DNA of 7,175 bases from an uncultured Alphaproteobacteria bacterium. GTDB lineage: Bacteria > Pseudomonadota > Alphaproteobacteria > Sneathiellales > Sneathiellaceae. How positions within the stretch are numbered: the stretch's first letter is position 1; the number at the start of each line of letters is the position of its first letter. Under the pieces are notes generated by a model. That model was given only the letters and a program-made list of their open reading frames with translations, ran no database searches and had not been told where the DNA came from. The stretch is taken from positions 1-7,175 of the forward strand of contig CALEMG010000162.1 in NCBI GenBank assembly GCA_937910835.1, given 5' to 3'. This document shows, piece after piece, positions 1 through 6,231 of this stretch. The position numbers were made by a program, and so were the translations under genes.

Positions 1-1259
1 GGACGAAGGTAACCATCGCCCCGGCGGAACCTCCGGGCAGTCTCGATCACCTCAGGAACAAGATCCACGGCCATACCCTCGCTTCCGCCCAGATCAGGGA
101 GATTATCACGGATATTGCGACCTACCGCTATTCGGAAATGGAGATAGCAGCTTTTCTTGTCTCGTCGGCGGGCTTTATGATGACGAACGAGATGCTGTCT
201 TTGACGAAAGCCATGGCGCAGGCGGGCACACAGCTTCGCTGGAAATCACCGGCCGTTGTCGACAAACATTGCATTGGCGGCATTCCGGGCAACCGCACTT
301 CCATGATCGTCGTGCCCATCGCCACCGCCCATGGCCTGACCATCCCGAAAACCTCGTCGCGGGCGATCACCTCGCCCGCCGGAACAGCGGATACCATGGA
401 AGTGCTTGCAAATGTCGATCTTTCCATGCCGGAGATGCAGCGGGGTGTCGAGAAATGCAACGGTTGCATCATCTGGGGCGGGCATGTCAACCTGTCACCA
501 GCAGATGATATTCTGATCTCCGTGGAACGGCCGCTGTCCATCGACACCCGCGAGCAGATGGTCGCCTCCATTTTGTCGAAAAAACTTGCGGCCGGATCAA
601 CACATTTGTTGATCGATCTTCCCCTCGGCCCGTCGGCGAAGGTCCGCAACCACACGGATGCCATGCGTTTGCGTAAACTTTTTGAATATGTCGGCGACCA
701 GGTCGGCCTCTCCATCGATGTGATCGTGACGGATGGAACACAGCCGATTGGCAACGGTATTGGCCCGGTGCTGGAAGCGCGCGACGTGATGGCGGTACTA
801 CGGCGGGAGGAGGGTGCCCCGATGGACCTGCGCGAAAAATCGTTGCAGATTGCCGGGGCTTTGCTTGAGAATGACCCGGGTTTGCGCGGTGGGGGAGGCT
901 ATGCACGGGCACAGGAATTGCTGGATAGCGGCGCGGCGCTGAAATCCATGGAGCGGATAATTGAGGCTCAAGGGCGCGCGCAGAAGATCTCTTGCGTCGG
1001 GGAACTGGCCCATGATGTTCTGGCACCGGTAAGTGGCTCCGTCACCGCAATCGACTGCTTTCGTCTGGCCCGGATTGCCCGGTTGGCAGGAGCGCCGATG
1101 GACAAAGGAGCGGGCATCGATCTGTTCAAGAAAATCGGCGACAATATCGCCAAGGGAGAACCGCTCTATCGTATTCACGCCTGTTTTCAGTCTGACTACA
1201 GCTTTGCCGTCAAATATGCAGACGAGGGCAACGGCTATGCCATCGGAGAACAGGCATGA
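1..1259 (+). CDS. AMP/thymidine phosphorylase, type 2 (archaeal-like) family, 5'-truncated by window edge
   Basis: The reading frame is open from the first complete codon at base 3, so the true start lies upstream; an internal Met at 138 is not the start. About 418 residues are visible. The family is usually near 500 residues, so roughly 80-90 N-terminal residues (a small N-terminal domain in AMP phosphorylases) are missing. Bases 27-137 already encode family-like sequence (PPGSLDHLRNKIHGH). The phosphate/nucleoside-binding core is clear: DKHCIGGIPGNRTS from base 261, then KTSSRAITSPAGTADTMEVL from about base 348, then LIDLPLGPSAKV near 610. The C-terminus has the usual KGAGIDLFKKIGD and KGEPLYRIHA. 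Known family chemistry is phosphorolysis of a nucleoside, or of a nucleoside 5'-monophosphate, to base plus ribose 1-phosphate or ribose 1,5-bisphosphate in the cytosol. The choice between thymidine and AMP/NMP substrate cannot be settled by eye; resemblance to archaeal AMP phosphorylase and the neighbouring PRPP synthase favour NMP. It overlaps the next gene by ATGA. Confidence 0.9.
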   Translation, partial: TKVTIAPAEPPGSLDHLRNKIHGHTLASAQIREIITDIATYRYSEMEIAAFLVSSAGFMMTNEMLSLTKAMAQAGTQLRWKSPAVVDKHCIGGIPGNRTSMIVVPIATAHGLTIPKTSSRAITSPAGTADTMEVLANVDLSMPEMQRGVEKCNGCIIWGGHVNLSPADDILISVERPLSIDTREQMVASILSKKLAAGSTHLLIDLPLGPSAKVRNHTDAMRLRKLFEYVGDQVGLSIDVIVTDGTQPIGNGIGPVLEARDVMAVLRREEGAPMDLREKSLQIAGALLENDPGLRGGGGYARAQELLDSGAALKSMERIIEAQGRAQKISCVGELAHDVLAPVSGSVTAIDCFRLARIARLAGAPMDKGAGIDLFKKIGDNIAKGEPLYRIHACFQSDYSFAVKYADEGNGYAIGEQA

Positions 1260-2143
1260 GCGGCGCATCGCTTCATTTCCTGCCCGAAAGTCGGGACGCT
1301 GCGAAGAAACTGGCTGCCAGTCTTGATATTCCCGTTCATGAAATCGCCGTCCACCGCTTTCCTGACGGCGAGAGCCGGGTGCGTGTCCATCCGGTAAAGG
1401 GAACGGCCATCCTGTTCGCGAGCCTGAACGATCCTAACGAGAAGCTTCTGCATCTCGCCTTCGCTGCGGCCACACTTCGTAACGACGGTGCAACGCGCTT
1501 GATCCTTGTGGCGCCTTATCTTTGCTATATGCGGCAGGACATGGCGTTCGAGACGGGCGATGCAGTCAGCCAGCGGATCATCGGCAGCTATCTATCTCTC
1601 TATTTTGACCGGGTGATCACTGTCGATCCGCATTTACACCGCATTGATAACTTGCAAAGCATCTTCACGGATTGCCAGGCAGATGCCTTGACCGCGAGTG
1701 ACTTGATCGCCGAAGACTTGGCGACGGAGATGAGTAGTAGGCTGCTACTGGTCGGTCCGGACGCTGAGTCGCTGCAATGGGTTGGCGCAATTGCAGAAAA
1801 ACTCGATGCTCCGTTCATTGTCGCGACCAAAGTTCGCAATGGGGACCGGGATGTTGAGGTCCGCTTTGCCGATGTACAAAGAATAAAGAGAGCGAGAGCA
1901 GTTATTCTCGATGACGTGATTTCGAGTGGCATGACGGTCTGCCGCGCGGCAGAAGCGCTCCTGAAGGCAGGCGCAGAAACAGTCGAGGTCATCGCGGTGC
2001 ACGCGCTCTGCAGCGATGCAGACCTGAAAGCGATACGAGCTGCGAGCGTATCCAGTATCCGCTCCACTGACAGTGTGCTGCATTCAACCAATGCAATCAG
2101 TCTCGCGCCGCTCCTTCGCAGCGCTTTGAGGGAGGAGACATGA
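1256..2143 (+). CDS. prs: Ribose-phosphate pyrophosphokinase (PRPP synthase), short divergent form
   Basis: 295 residues, slightly shorter than the usual 310-320 of housekeeping PRPP synthases. Known reaction: ribose 5-phosphate + ATP gives PRPP + AMP. The two phosphoribosyltransferase-like halves are recognisable. RFPDGES lies at 34-40, APYLCYMRQD at 86-95 (canonical PYxRQDR region), and DPHLHRI at 124-130 holds the metal-binding His counterpart. TKVRNGD at 191-197 is the catalytic Lys-x-Arg flexible loop. The PRPP/ribose-phosphate loop is VILDDVISSGMTV at 217-229; its paired Asp (219, 220) are kept, but the usual D-T-G/A-G-T is replaced by SSGMT. The start is ATG 1256, overlapping the preceding stop (ATGA), with GGAG at 1245-1248 seven bases upstream. 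The next gene again overlaps by ATGA. Placement beside a nucleotide phosphorylase suggests a dedicated salvage role distinct from the housekeeping enzyme; that is inference. The divergent loop leaves open a changed substrate. The family assignment is firm and the exact activity less so. Confidence 0.88.
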   Translation: MSGASLHFLPESRDAAKKLAASLDIPVHEIAVHRFPDGESRVRVHPVKGTAILFASLNDPNEKLLHLAFAAATLRNDGATRLILVAPYLCYMRQDMAFETGDAVSQRIIGSYLSLYFDRVITVDPHLHRIDNLQSIFTDCQADALTASDLIAEDLATEMSSRLLLVGPDAESLQWVGAIAEKLDAPFIVATKVRNGDRDVEVRFADVQRIKRARAVILDDVISSGMTVCRAAEALLKAGAETVEVIAVHALCSDADLKAIRAASVSSIRSTDSVLHSTNAISLAPLLRSALREET

Positions 2144-3726
2144 CGACGCGGATCAAATTTTGCGGCGCGGCTGGAACGGTGACCGGATCCTGCTACCGGT
2201 TGCAGGCGGCCGGACGGCAGTTCCTCGTCGACTGCGGTATGTTTCAGGGAACGAAGACCTTGAAGGAGCTGAATTACGGGCCTTTTCCCTTCGATCCGGC
2301 GGAGATCGATTTTGTTCTTCTCACTCATGCCCATATTGATCACAGCGGGGTTATCCCAAAGTTGATCAAAGCAGGGTTCAAGGGCCCGGTTTATACCACG
2401 GCGCAGACCCGCGATCTTTTGAGCTATATGCTGCCCGACAGTGGCTATATTCAGGAGGTCGAGGTCGAGCGGCTCAACCGGCGCAATCAGCAGCGCGGGA
2501 AGCCCACCGTCAAGCCGATCTATAGCCGAAAAGACGCGGAAAACTCGATCGCACAAATTCACCCGGTCGAGTTCGAAGAGTGGCTGCAACCCTGTGCCGA
2601 GGTGAGGGCGAGGTTCTGGAACGCTGGTCATATCCTTGGCGCCGCCTCGATCGAGGTCGAGATTACCGAGCAGGACGAAACGCTCCGACTGCTTTTCTCT
2701 GGCGATATCGGGCCGGAAAACAAGCTTTTCCATGGCGACCCGGAGGCGCCGAGCGGTTTCGATTACGTCTTTTGCGAATCCACTTATGGGGGGCGTTTCC
2801 GCGAGGATCTCACGCCCCGTCAGCGACGGGAAATCCTGTCGACGGAAATTAATGAGGCGATGAGGGCGGGCGGGGCGCTGGTCATTCCGTCCTTTGCTGT
2901 GGAGCGCACGCAGGAACTGCTGCTTGATATCGATCATCTCCTTGATAATTCCGTTATATCTTGCACGGCTGTTTTCCTCGATTCACCGCTTGCTATCCGC
3001 GTCACGTCGGTTTTTTCCAAATACAAGAGTGATCTTGAAGATGTCGAGAAAGGCGATCATCCATTCTCGAATCTGAAGTTTCATTTCACGGAAACGGTGG
3101 ACGAAAGCAAGGCTATCTCACGCTTTGACGGTGGCGTCATTATCATGGCAGCAAGCGGGATGTGCGATGCCGGGCGCGTCCGTCATCACCTAAAAAATCA
3201 CTTGTGGCAGCCTAAATCGACCGTGCTGCTGGTTGGTTATCAGGCGGAAGGTACCCTCGGTCGCCTGCTCGAGCAGGGGCTGAAAAAAGTTAAGATTCAA
3301 GGGGAAGATATCAAGGTTCGCGCTCGCATTCGCTCCATTGATACCTATTCGGGGCATGCCGACGGGGCTGGCCTTCTCGCCTGGGCAAAAGCGCGAAGGC
3401 CGGTCCGACAGGCCCTCTTCCTCACTCATGGGTCGCGGGAATCGTTGCAGGCTTTCCAAGCGCAGCTCCTGGAGGACGGGTTTGAGGATGGCGAGGTTAT
3501 TATCCCCGCACTTGATGACGAGTTTGAGCTTCGTACATCCGGCAAAACAGGCAAACTTCTTGACACGAGCAAACGGCTGACCGGGGATTACGTTGACAAG
3601 CTTGACTGGCATAATGAACTGGCTCAGCTTACACTTGATATCCGGTCGGCACTGGAGCATGCTCCCGATAGCCAGCAGAAATCGAAACTGCTTTCGAAGC
3701 TTCGCCAGGCACTGCAGAAGAAGTAA
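2140..3726 (+). CDS. Metallo-beta-lactamase / beta-CASP / RMMBL nuclease (CPSF-73-like RNase)
   Basis: 528 residues. The N-terminal metallo-beta-lactamase fold has motif 2 HAHIDH at 63-68, motif 3 His in NAGHILGA (His164) and motif 4 Asp in FSGDIG (Asp189). The beta-CASP signatures follow: acidic motif A in FCESTYGGR (Glu213), motif B His in YSGHAD (His406) and motif C in LTHG (His430). All predicted di-zinc ligands and the motif B/C histidines are intact, so the enzyme should be active. Family members are RNA endo/exonucleases related to eukaryotic CPSF-73 and bacterial RNase J-like proteins; most bacterial CPSF-like ones are about 430-470 residues. This protein has an extra tail of about 65 residues (460-528) that is rich in Lys, Asp and Leu and looks helical. 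The start is ATG 2140 with GGAGG at 2131-2135, overlapping the upstream stop by ATGA. Coupling to a nucleotide phosphorylase and PRPP synthase suggests RNA turnover feeding salvage (inference). A DNA or small-molecule substrate cannot be excluded. Confidence 0.9.
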   Translation: MTTRIKFCGAAGTVTGSCYRLQAAGRQFLVDCGMFQGTKTLKELNYGPFPFDPAEIDFVLLTHAHIDHSGVIPKLIKAGFKGPVYTTAQTRDLLSYMLPDSGYIQEVEVERLNRRNQQRGKPTVKPIYSRKDAENSIAQIHPVEFEEWLQPCAEVRARFWNAGHILGAASIEVEITEQDETLRLLFSGDIGPENKLFHGDPEAPSGFDYVFCESTYGGRFREDLTPRQRREILSTEINEAMRAGGALVIPSFAVERTQELLLDIDHLLDNSVISCTAVFLDSPLAIRVTSVFSKYKSDLEDVEKGDHPFSNLKFHFTETVDESKAISRFDGGVIIMAASGMCDAGRVRHHLKNHLWQPKSTVLLVGYQAEGTLGRLLEQGLKKVKIQGEDIKVRARIRSIDTYSGHADGAGLLAWAKARRPVRQALFLTHGSRESLQAFQAQLLEDGFEDGEVIIPALDDEFELRTSGKTGKLLDTSKRLTGDYVDKLDWHNELAQLTLDIRSALEHAPDSQQKSKLLSKLRQALQKK

Positions 3727-3728
3727 AG

Positions 3729-3746
3729 CTGGTCGATCTTGACCAG
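3729..3746. repeat. Perfect 6-bp inverted repeat (CTGGTC / GACCAG)
   Basis: CTGGTC (3729-3734), a 6-nt spacer GATCTT, then GACCAG (3741-3746), beginning three bases after the stop of the beta-CASP gene. It could form a short RNA hairpin at the 3' end of that transcript. The T-rich run (3761-3772) starts 14 nt after the stem, too far for a standard intrinsic terminator. The right arm lies inside the FNR/FixK-type box, so the symmetry may instead be part of a regulatory site. Confidence 0.4.
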
Positions 3747-3752
3747 GATCAA
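3739..3752 (+). promoter_or_regulatory. FNR/FixK/FnrN-type binding site (TTGACCAGGATCAA)
   Basis: The 14-mer is TTGAC-CAGG-ATCAA. It fits the rhizobial FixK/FnrN pattern TTGAYC-NN-GATCAA at every defined position and differs from the E. coli FNR consensus TTGAT-N4-ATCAA at one base. It sits in the only sizeable intergenic gap, 66 bp before the ATG of the coiled-coil gene. Its centre (3745.5) is about 40 bp from a start site that would follow a possible -10 AATAGT (3774-3779), close to the -41.5 geometry of class II FNR activation. The inference is oxygen-limited activation of the coiled-coil/N-ATPase operon. Confidence 0.6.
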
Positions 3753-3773
3753 TGCAAATGTTTTGTTTTTTTA

Positions 3774-3785
3774 AATAGTTATCAT
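3774..3785 (+). promoter_or_regulatory. Candidate -10 region(s) of the coiled-coil/N-ATPase operon promoter
   Basis: Two overlapping candidates lie in the AT-rich stretch: AATAGT (3774-3779, four of six matches to TATAAT) and TATCAT (3780-3785, five of six). The first places the FNR/FixK-type site near -40.5 and the second near -46.5. No good -35 hexamer at 17-bp spacing is visible, as expected for an activator-dependent promoter. Which one is used cannot be decided from sequence. Confidence 0.35.
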
Positions 3786-3818
3786 TCGCCGATCTAATTT
3801 TTTCGTGAGGAGTGAGGC

Positions 3819-4421
3819 ATGACCAAAGAAAGCAAAGTCCATCCCTATATCGAGTGGGCCAAGAACCGTCTAGATGAAATGGATGCGACATTATCAACCT
3901 TCGAGAACAAGGTCGGGGAACTCGGCGATGATGTCAGTGCCAAAGCGACGGCGGCGCTTTCCGATATGGAGGTTCAGCGCGATGCCTTTAAGGATTTCCT
4001 CGACAAGAATATGCATAGCGCCGAGAGCGTATGGGAAGAGCAGGCGGCAAAACTGAAAAAGGACTGGAAAGCCTTTGAGGAGGATGTCGAAACCTATGTG
4101 AAAGCCGCTAAGGACAACACGGAGCAATATGAGGCTGCTATCAAGGCGCGGGCGGATGTGCAAATGAAAGCTTGGCAGACTGCATTGAGTGACGCATTTG
4201 CGGCGGCAGCCAATTTTCCAAATGAGCGAAAAGCGGATTTCGATGATGCAGTCAGGCGAATGAAAAGTGACGCAGAAGCTGCGGAAGCGCGGCTTGAGGC
4301 TATGAAAAAGGCGGGGCAGGAGTCCTGGTCGGCGCTAGATGCGGCATTGTCGGATTCCCGAAAAGCGTTCGACAAGGCGACCGAGGACATGCAGAAGGCG
4401 TTCAAGCGAGCCCTGAAATAG
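3819..4421 (+). CDS. Coiled-coil protein of unknown function leading the N-ATPase operon
   Basis: 200 residues, highly charged, rich in Ala, Lys, Glu and Asp, almost wholly helical by composition, with no cysteine. Prolines occur only at 9 and 134, so it probably forms two long helical stretches (about 10-130 and 136-200). There is no signal peptide or membrane segment. Five tryptophans (13, 72, 83, 119, 170) recur in amphipathic settings such as VWEEQAAKLKKDW and ESWSALDAALSDSRKAF. I do not recognise a specific function. The look is like phasin-type or stress-associated coiled-coil proteins of about 200 residues, and that resemblance is only general. The start is ATG 3819, with TGAGGAG (3806-3812) six bases upstream. 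It is the first gene after the FNR/FixK-type site and lies only 20 bp before atpD, so it is very likely co-transcribed with the ATPase. It could be a membrane- or complex-associated helper, but this is speculation. Confidence 0.85.
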   Translation: MTKESKVHPYIEWAKNRLDEMDATLSTFENKVGELGDDVSAKATAALSDMEVQRDAFKDFLDKNMHSAESVWEEQAAKLKKDWKAFEEDVETYVKAAKDNTEQYEAAIKARADVQMKAWQTALSDAFAAAANFPNERKADFDDAVRRMKSDAEAAEARLEAMKKAGQESWSALDAALSDSRKAFDKATEDMQKAFKRALK

Positions 4422-4424
4422 GGC
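4410..4424 (+). other. Small hairpin across the coiled-coil gene stop codon
   Basis: GCCCT (4410-4414), loop GAAAT, AGGGC (4420-4424): a perfect 5-bp stem whose right arm includes the last two bases of the TAG stop. It is followed by ATTTCG and not by a U-run, so it is not a normal terminator. It could stabilise an upstream mRNA end or modestly reduce read-through into atpD. It may also be chance. Confidence 0.25.
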
Positions 4425-4441
4425 ATTTCGTAGGTGAGACA

Positions 4442-5824
4442 ATGGAGGTTCCGACGGACGCAGATTTAAGCGGTCGGATTGTCGCCATTCGCGGCGGCGT
4501 CATCGATATCCAGTTTTTCGGCAAGGTTCCGCGGATTCATGATTTGCTGAGGGCCGGAGAGGTCTCTATCGAAGTCGCGGATCTTGCCGGAGAAGGCGTC
4601 GTGCGCGGCATCGCTCTCGCGCCAACCCAAGGCCTTGGCCTTGGTATGGAAGTTGTGGCGACCGGCTCTCCGATCCTCGTCCCCGTCGGGGACGCGGTGC
4701 GTGGGCGGATGCTGAACGTCTTTGGCGAGCCGGTCGATGGCAAGAAGCCCGTTGAAGCGAGTCAGAGAGTATCCATCCATAATCCACCGCCGCATTTAAC
4801 CGATCGGGTTGTGCGTGCAGAGGTTTTGCAGACCGGGATCAAAGCGCTTGACCTGCTCTGCCCGATTGAGCGAGGTGGCAAGACTGGACTTTTTGGCGGC
4901 GCCGGAGTTGGAAAAACCGTTTTGATAACGGAGCTTATTCATAATACAGTCAGTCTGCATAAGGGCGTCAGCCTGTTCTGTGGCATTGGCGAGAGGTCGC
5001 GCGAGGCGGAGGATCTTTACCGCGAGATAGCCAGGGCAGGCGTGCTCGATCAGACGGCGATGCTGTTTGGGCAGATGAACGAGCCGCCGGGCGTTCGCTT
5101 TTTGATCGGCAAGACGGCGCTTACCATGGCTGAATATTTCCGTGACGAGAAACATCAGGACGTTTTGCTGCTGATCGACAATATCTTCCGCTTCGTTCAG
5201 GCAGGGTCGGAGGTGTCGGGCCTTCTTGGCCGGATGCCGTCTCGTGTTGGTTACCAGCCGACCCTAGCGACGGAACTTGCGGAGCTCGAAGAGCGGATCG
5301 CCTCCACTAAATCCGGTGCGATCACATCCATCCAGGCGGTTTATGTTCCGGCCGATGACTTTACCGACCCAGCCGCCGCGCATATTTTTTCGCATCTTTC
5401 CGCTTCGGTGGTGCTATCGAGAAAAAGAGCGAGCGAAGGGCTTTATCCCGCAATTGATCCACTCGCATCAACATCCACCATGCTTTCCGCCAACATCGTG
5501 GGCCAGCGTCATTATGACATCGCCCGGGCGGTGCGGCGGACTCTGGCCGATTACGAAGATTTACGCGATATCATTGCCATGCTCGGGCTTGAGGAGCTTT
5601 CAAGCGCAGATCGCATGACCGTCGCTCGCGCTCGGCGGTTGGAGCGGTTCCTGACCCAGCCCTTTGTTACGACCGAAGCTTTTTCTGATCAGAAGGGGCG
5701 GCGTGTCTCTCTTGAGGAAACTCTGGATGGATGTGAAGCGCTGCTTGGTGAGACTGAATTCTCGCATTCAGAGCAGGATTATTACATGATAGGGGCGTTA
5801 AGCGAACTAAGGAAAGCCTCATGA
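4442..5824 (+). CDS. atpD: N-type ATPase F1 subunit beta
   Basis: 460 residues, a normal length for F1 beta, the catalytic subunit on the cytoplasmic side. The order is an N-terminal beta-barrel (about 8-80), a nucleotide-binding domain and a C-terminal helical domain. The P-loop GGAGVGKT is at 152-159, the catalytic Glu in GERSRE is Glu184, and Walker B is LLLIDN with Asp246. Further matches are MNEPPG (212-217), AGSEVSGLLGRMPS (254-267), YVPADD (301-306) and the adenine-pocket Tyr335 in LYPAIDPL. All catalytic residues are present. The usual DELSEED segment reads EELSSAD (384-390), with three acidic residues in place of five. The start is ATG 4442 with AGGTGA at 4432-4437. As the first ATPase gene, followed by atpC and then AtpQ/AtpR, it has N-ATPase order; in a housekeeping operon atpD and atpC come after alpha and gamma. 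It overlaps atpC by ATGA. Confidence 0.96.
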   Translation: MEVPTDADLSGRIVAIRGGVIDIQFFGKVPRIHDLLRAGEVSIEVADLAGEGVVRGIALAPTQGLGLGMEVVATGSPILVPVGDAVRGRMLNVFGEPVDGKKPVEASQRVSIHNPPPHLTDRVVRAEVLQTGIKALDLLCPIERGGKTGLFGGAGVGKTVLITELIHNTVSLHKGVSLFCGIGERSREAEDLYREIARAGVLDQTAMLFGQMNEPPGVRFLIGKTALTMAEYFRDEKHQDVLLLIDNIFRFVQAGSEVSGLLGRMPSRVGYQPTLATELAELEERIASTKSGAITSIQAVYVPADDFTDPAAAHIFSHLSASVVLSRKRASEGLYPAIDPLASTSTMLSANIVGQRHYDIARAVRRTLADYEDLRDIIAMLGLEELSSADRMTVARARRLERFLTQPFVTTEAFSDQKGRRVSLEETLDGCEALLGETEFSHSEQDYYMIGALSELRKAS

Positions 5825-6231
5825 CCGATTCGGCCAGCATGAGTGTCACGCTACGTCTGCCTGCGCAGGTGTTTTACGAAGGGGCCGCCCTTAAACTCAC
5901 AGCCAGGGCGGAGAACGGTGCATTCGGTATACTGCCCGATCATATCGATTTTGCGACGGCTCTGCTTCCCTCCGTCCTCATGCTCACTGCCCCCGATGGT
6001 GAGGAACTGGTCTTCGGGATTGATGAAGGCATTATGGTCAAGCGAGACCGGCAGGTGGATATCTGCGTGCGACGTGCAGCGCGCGGGACAACGCTTAGCA
6101 GTCTCAAGACGATTGTTCGCAAAAAATTCGTTGACCTTGACGACAAGGAGCGAACGGCGCGATCGGCGTTGTCGCGGTTGGAAGCGGACATGGTACGACG
6201 ATTCATGGAACTCCGGGAGCCGCATCAATGA
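5821..6231 (+). CDS. atpC: N-type ATPase F1 subunit epsilon
   Basis: 136 residues, the usual epsilon length. The N-terminal beta-sandwich (about 8-85) includes ENGAFGILPDHIDFATAL (31-48), which corresponds to the GxxGILPxH segment of epsilon subunits. The C-terminal part (about 92-131) is helical, with many Arg/Lys and the usual Ala-rich pattern in KERTARSALSRLEA. Epsilon belongs to the central stalk, joins gamma to the c-ring and can inhibit hydrolysis through its C-terminal helices. ATG 5821 is chosen because it overlaps the atpD stop (ATGA) and has AAGGAA at 5809-5814; a second in-frame ATG at 5839 (Met7) would also leave a full domain. The gene overlaps atpQ by ATGA. Confidence 0.93.
   Translation: MTDSASMSVTLRLPAQVFYEGAALKLTARAENGAFGILPDHIDFATALLPSVLMLTAPDGEELVFGIDEGIMVKRDRQVDICVRRAARGTTLSSLKTIVRKKFVDLDDKERTARSALSRLEADMVRRFMELREPHQ

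Noticed and set aside
138..140. ATG 138 as the true start of the phosphorylase
   Set aside because: The frame is open to the window edge and the upstream codons already encode family-like sequence (PPGSLDHLRNKIHGH), so the gene begins before the window.
128..754. Minus-strand open frame (208 codons) within the phosphorylase gene
   Set aside because: It is antisense to the most conserved core of the phosphorylase; the reading is low-complexity and matches no family I know.
1734..1749. Small hairpin-like sequence GTAG...CTAC inside prs
   Set aside because: It is a short stem needing a wobble pair within a coding region, and such stems are expected by chance.
2032..2052. Inverted repeat GATACG...CGTATC with a 9-nt spacer
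   Set aside because: It lies inside the prs coding sequence with no U-run or regulatory context, and is probably chance.
1600..2937. Long minus-strand open frame (445 codons) antisense to the prs and beta-CASP genes
   Set aside because: It lies opposite two well-conserved genes whose motifs are intact on the plus strand. Its translation shows no recognisable domain and has a Ser/Ala-rich run typical of antisense shadows.
3760..3773. T-rich run after the inverted repeat as an intrinsic terminator
   Set aside because: The stem is only 6 bp and 14 nt separate it from the T-run. The T-rich stretch fits better as AT-rich promoter DNA, although weak termination cannot be excluded.
3190..3897. Minus-strand open frame (235 codons) crossing the 92-bp gap
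   Set aside because: It is antisense to the conserved end of the nuclease and to the start of the coiled-coil gene, and its product has no recognisable features. The gap is better explained as a plus-strand promoter.
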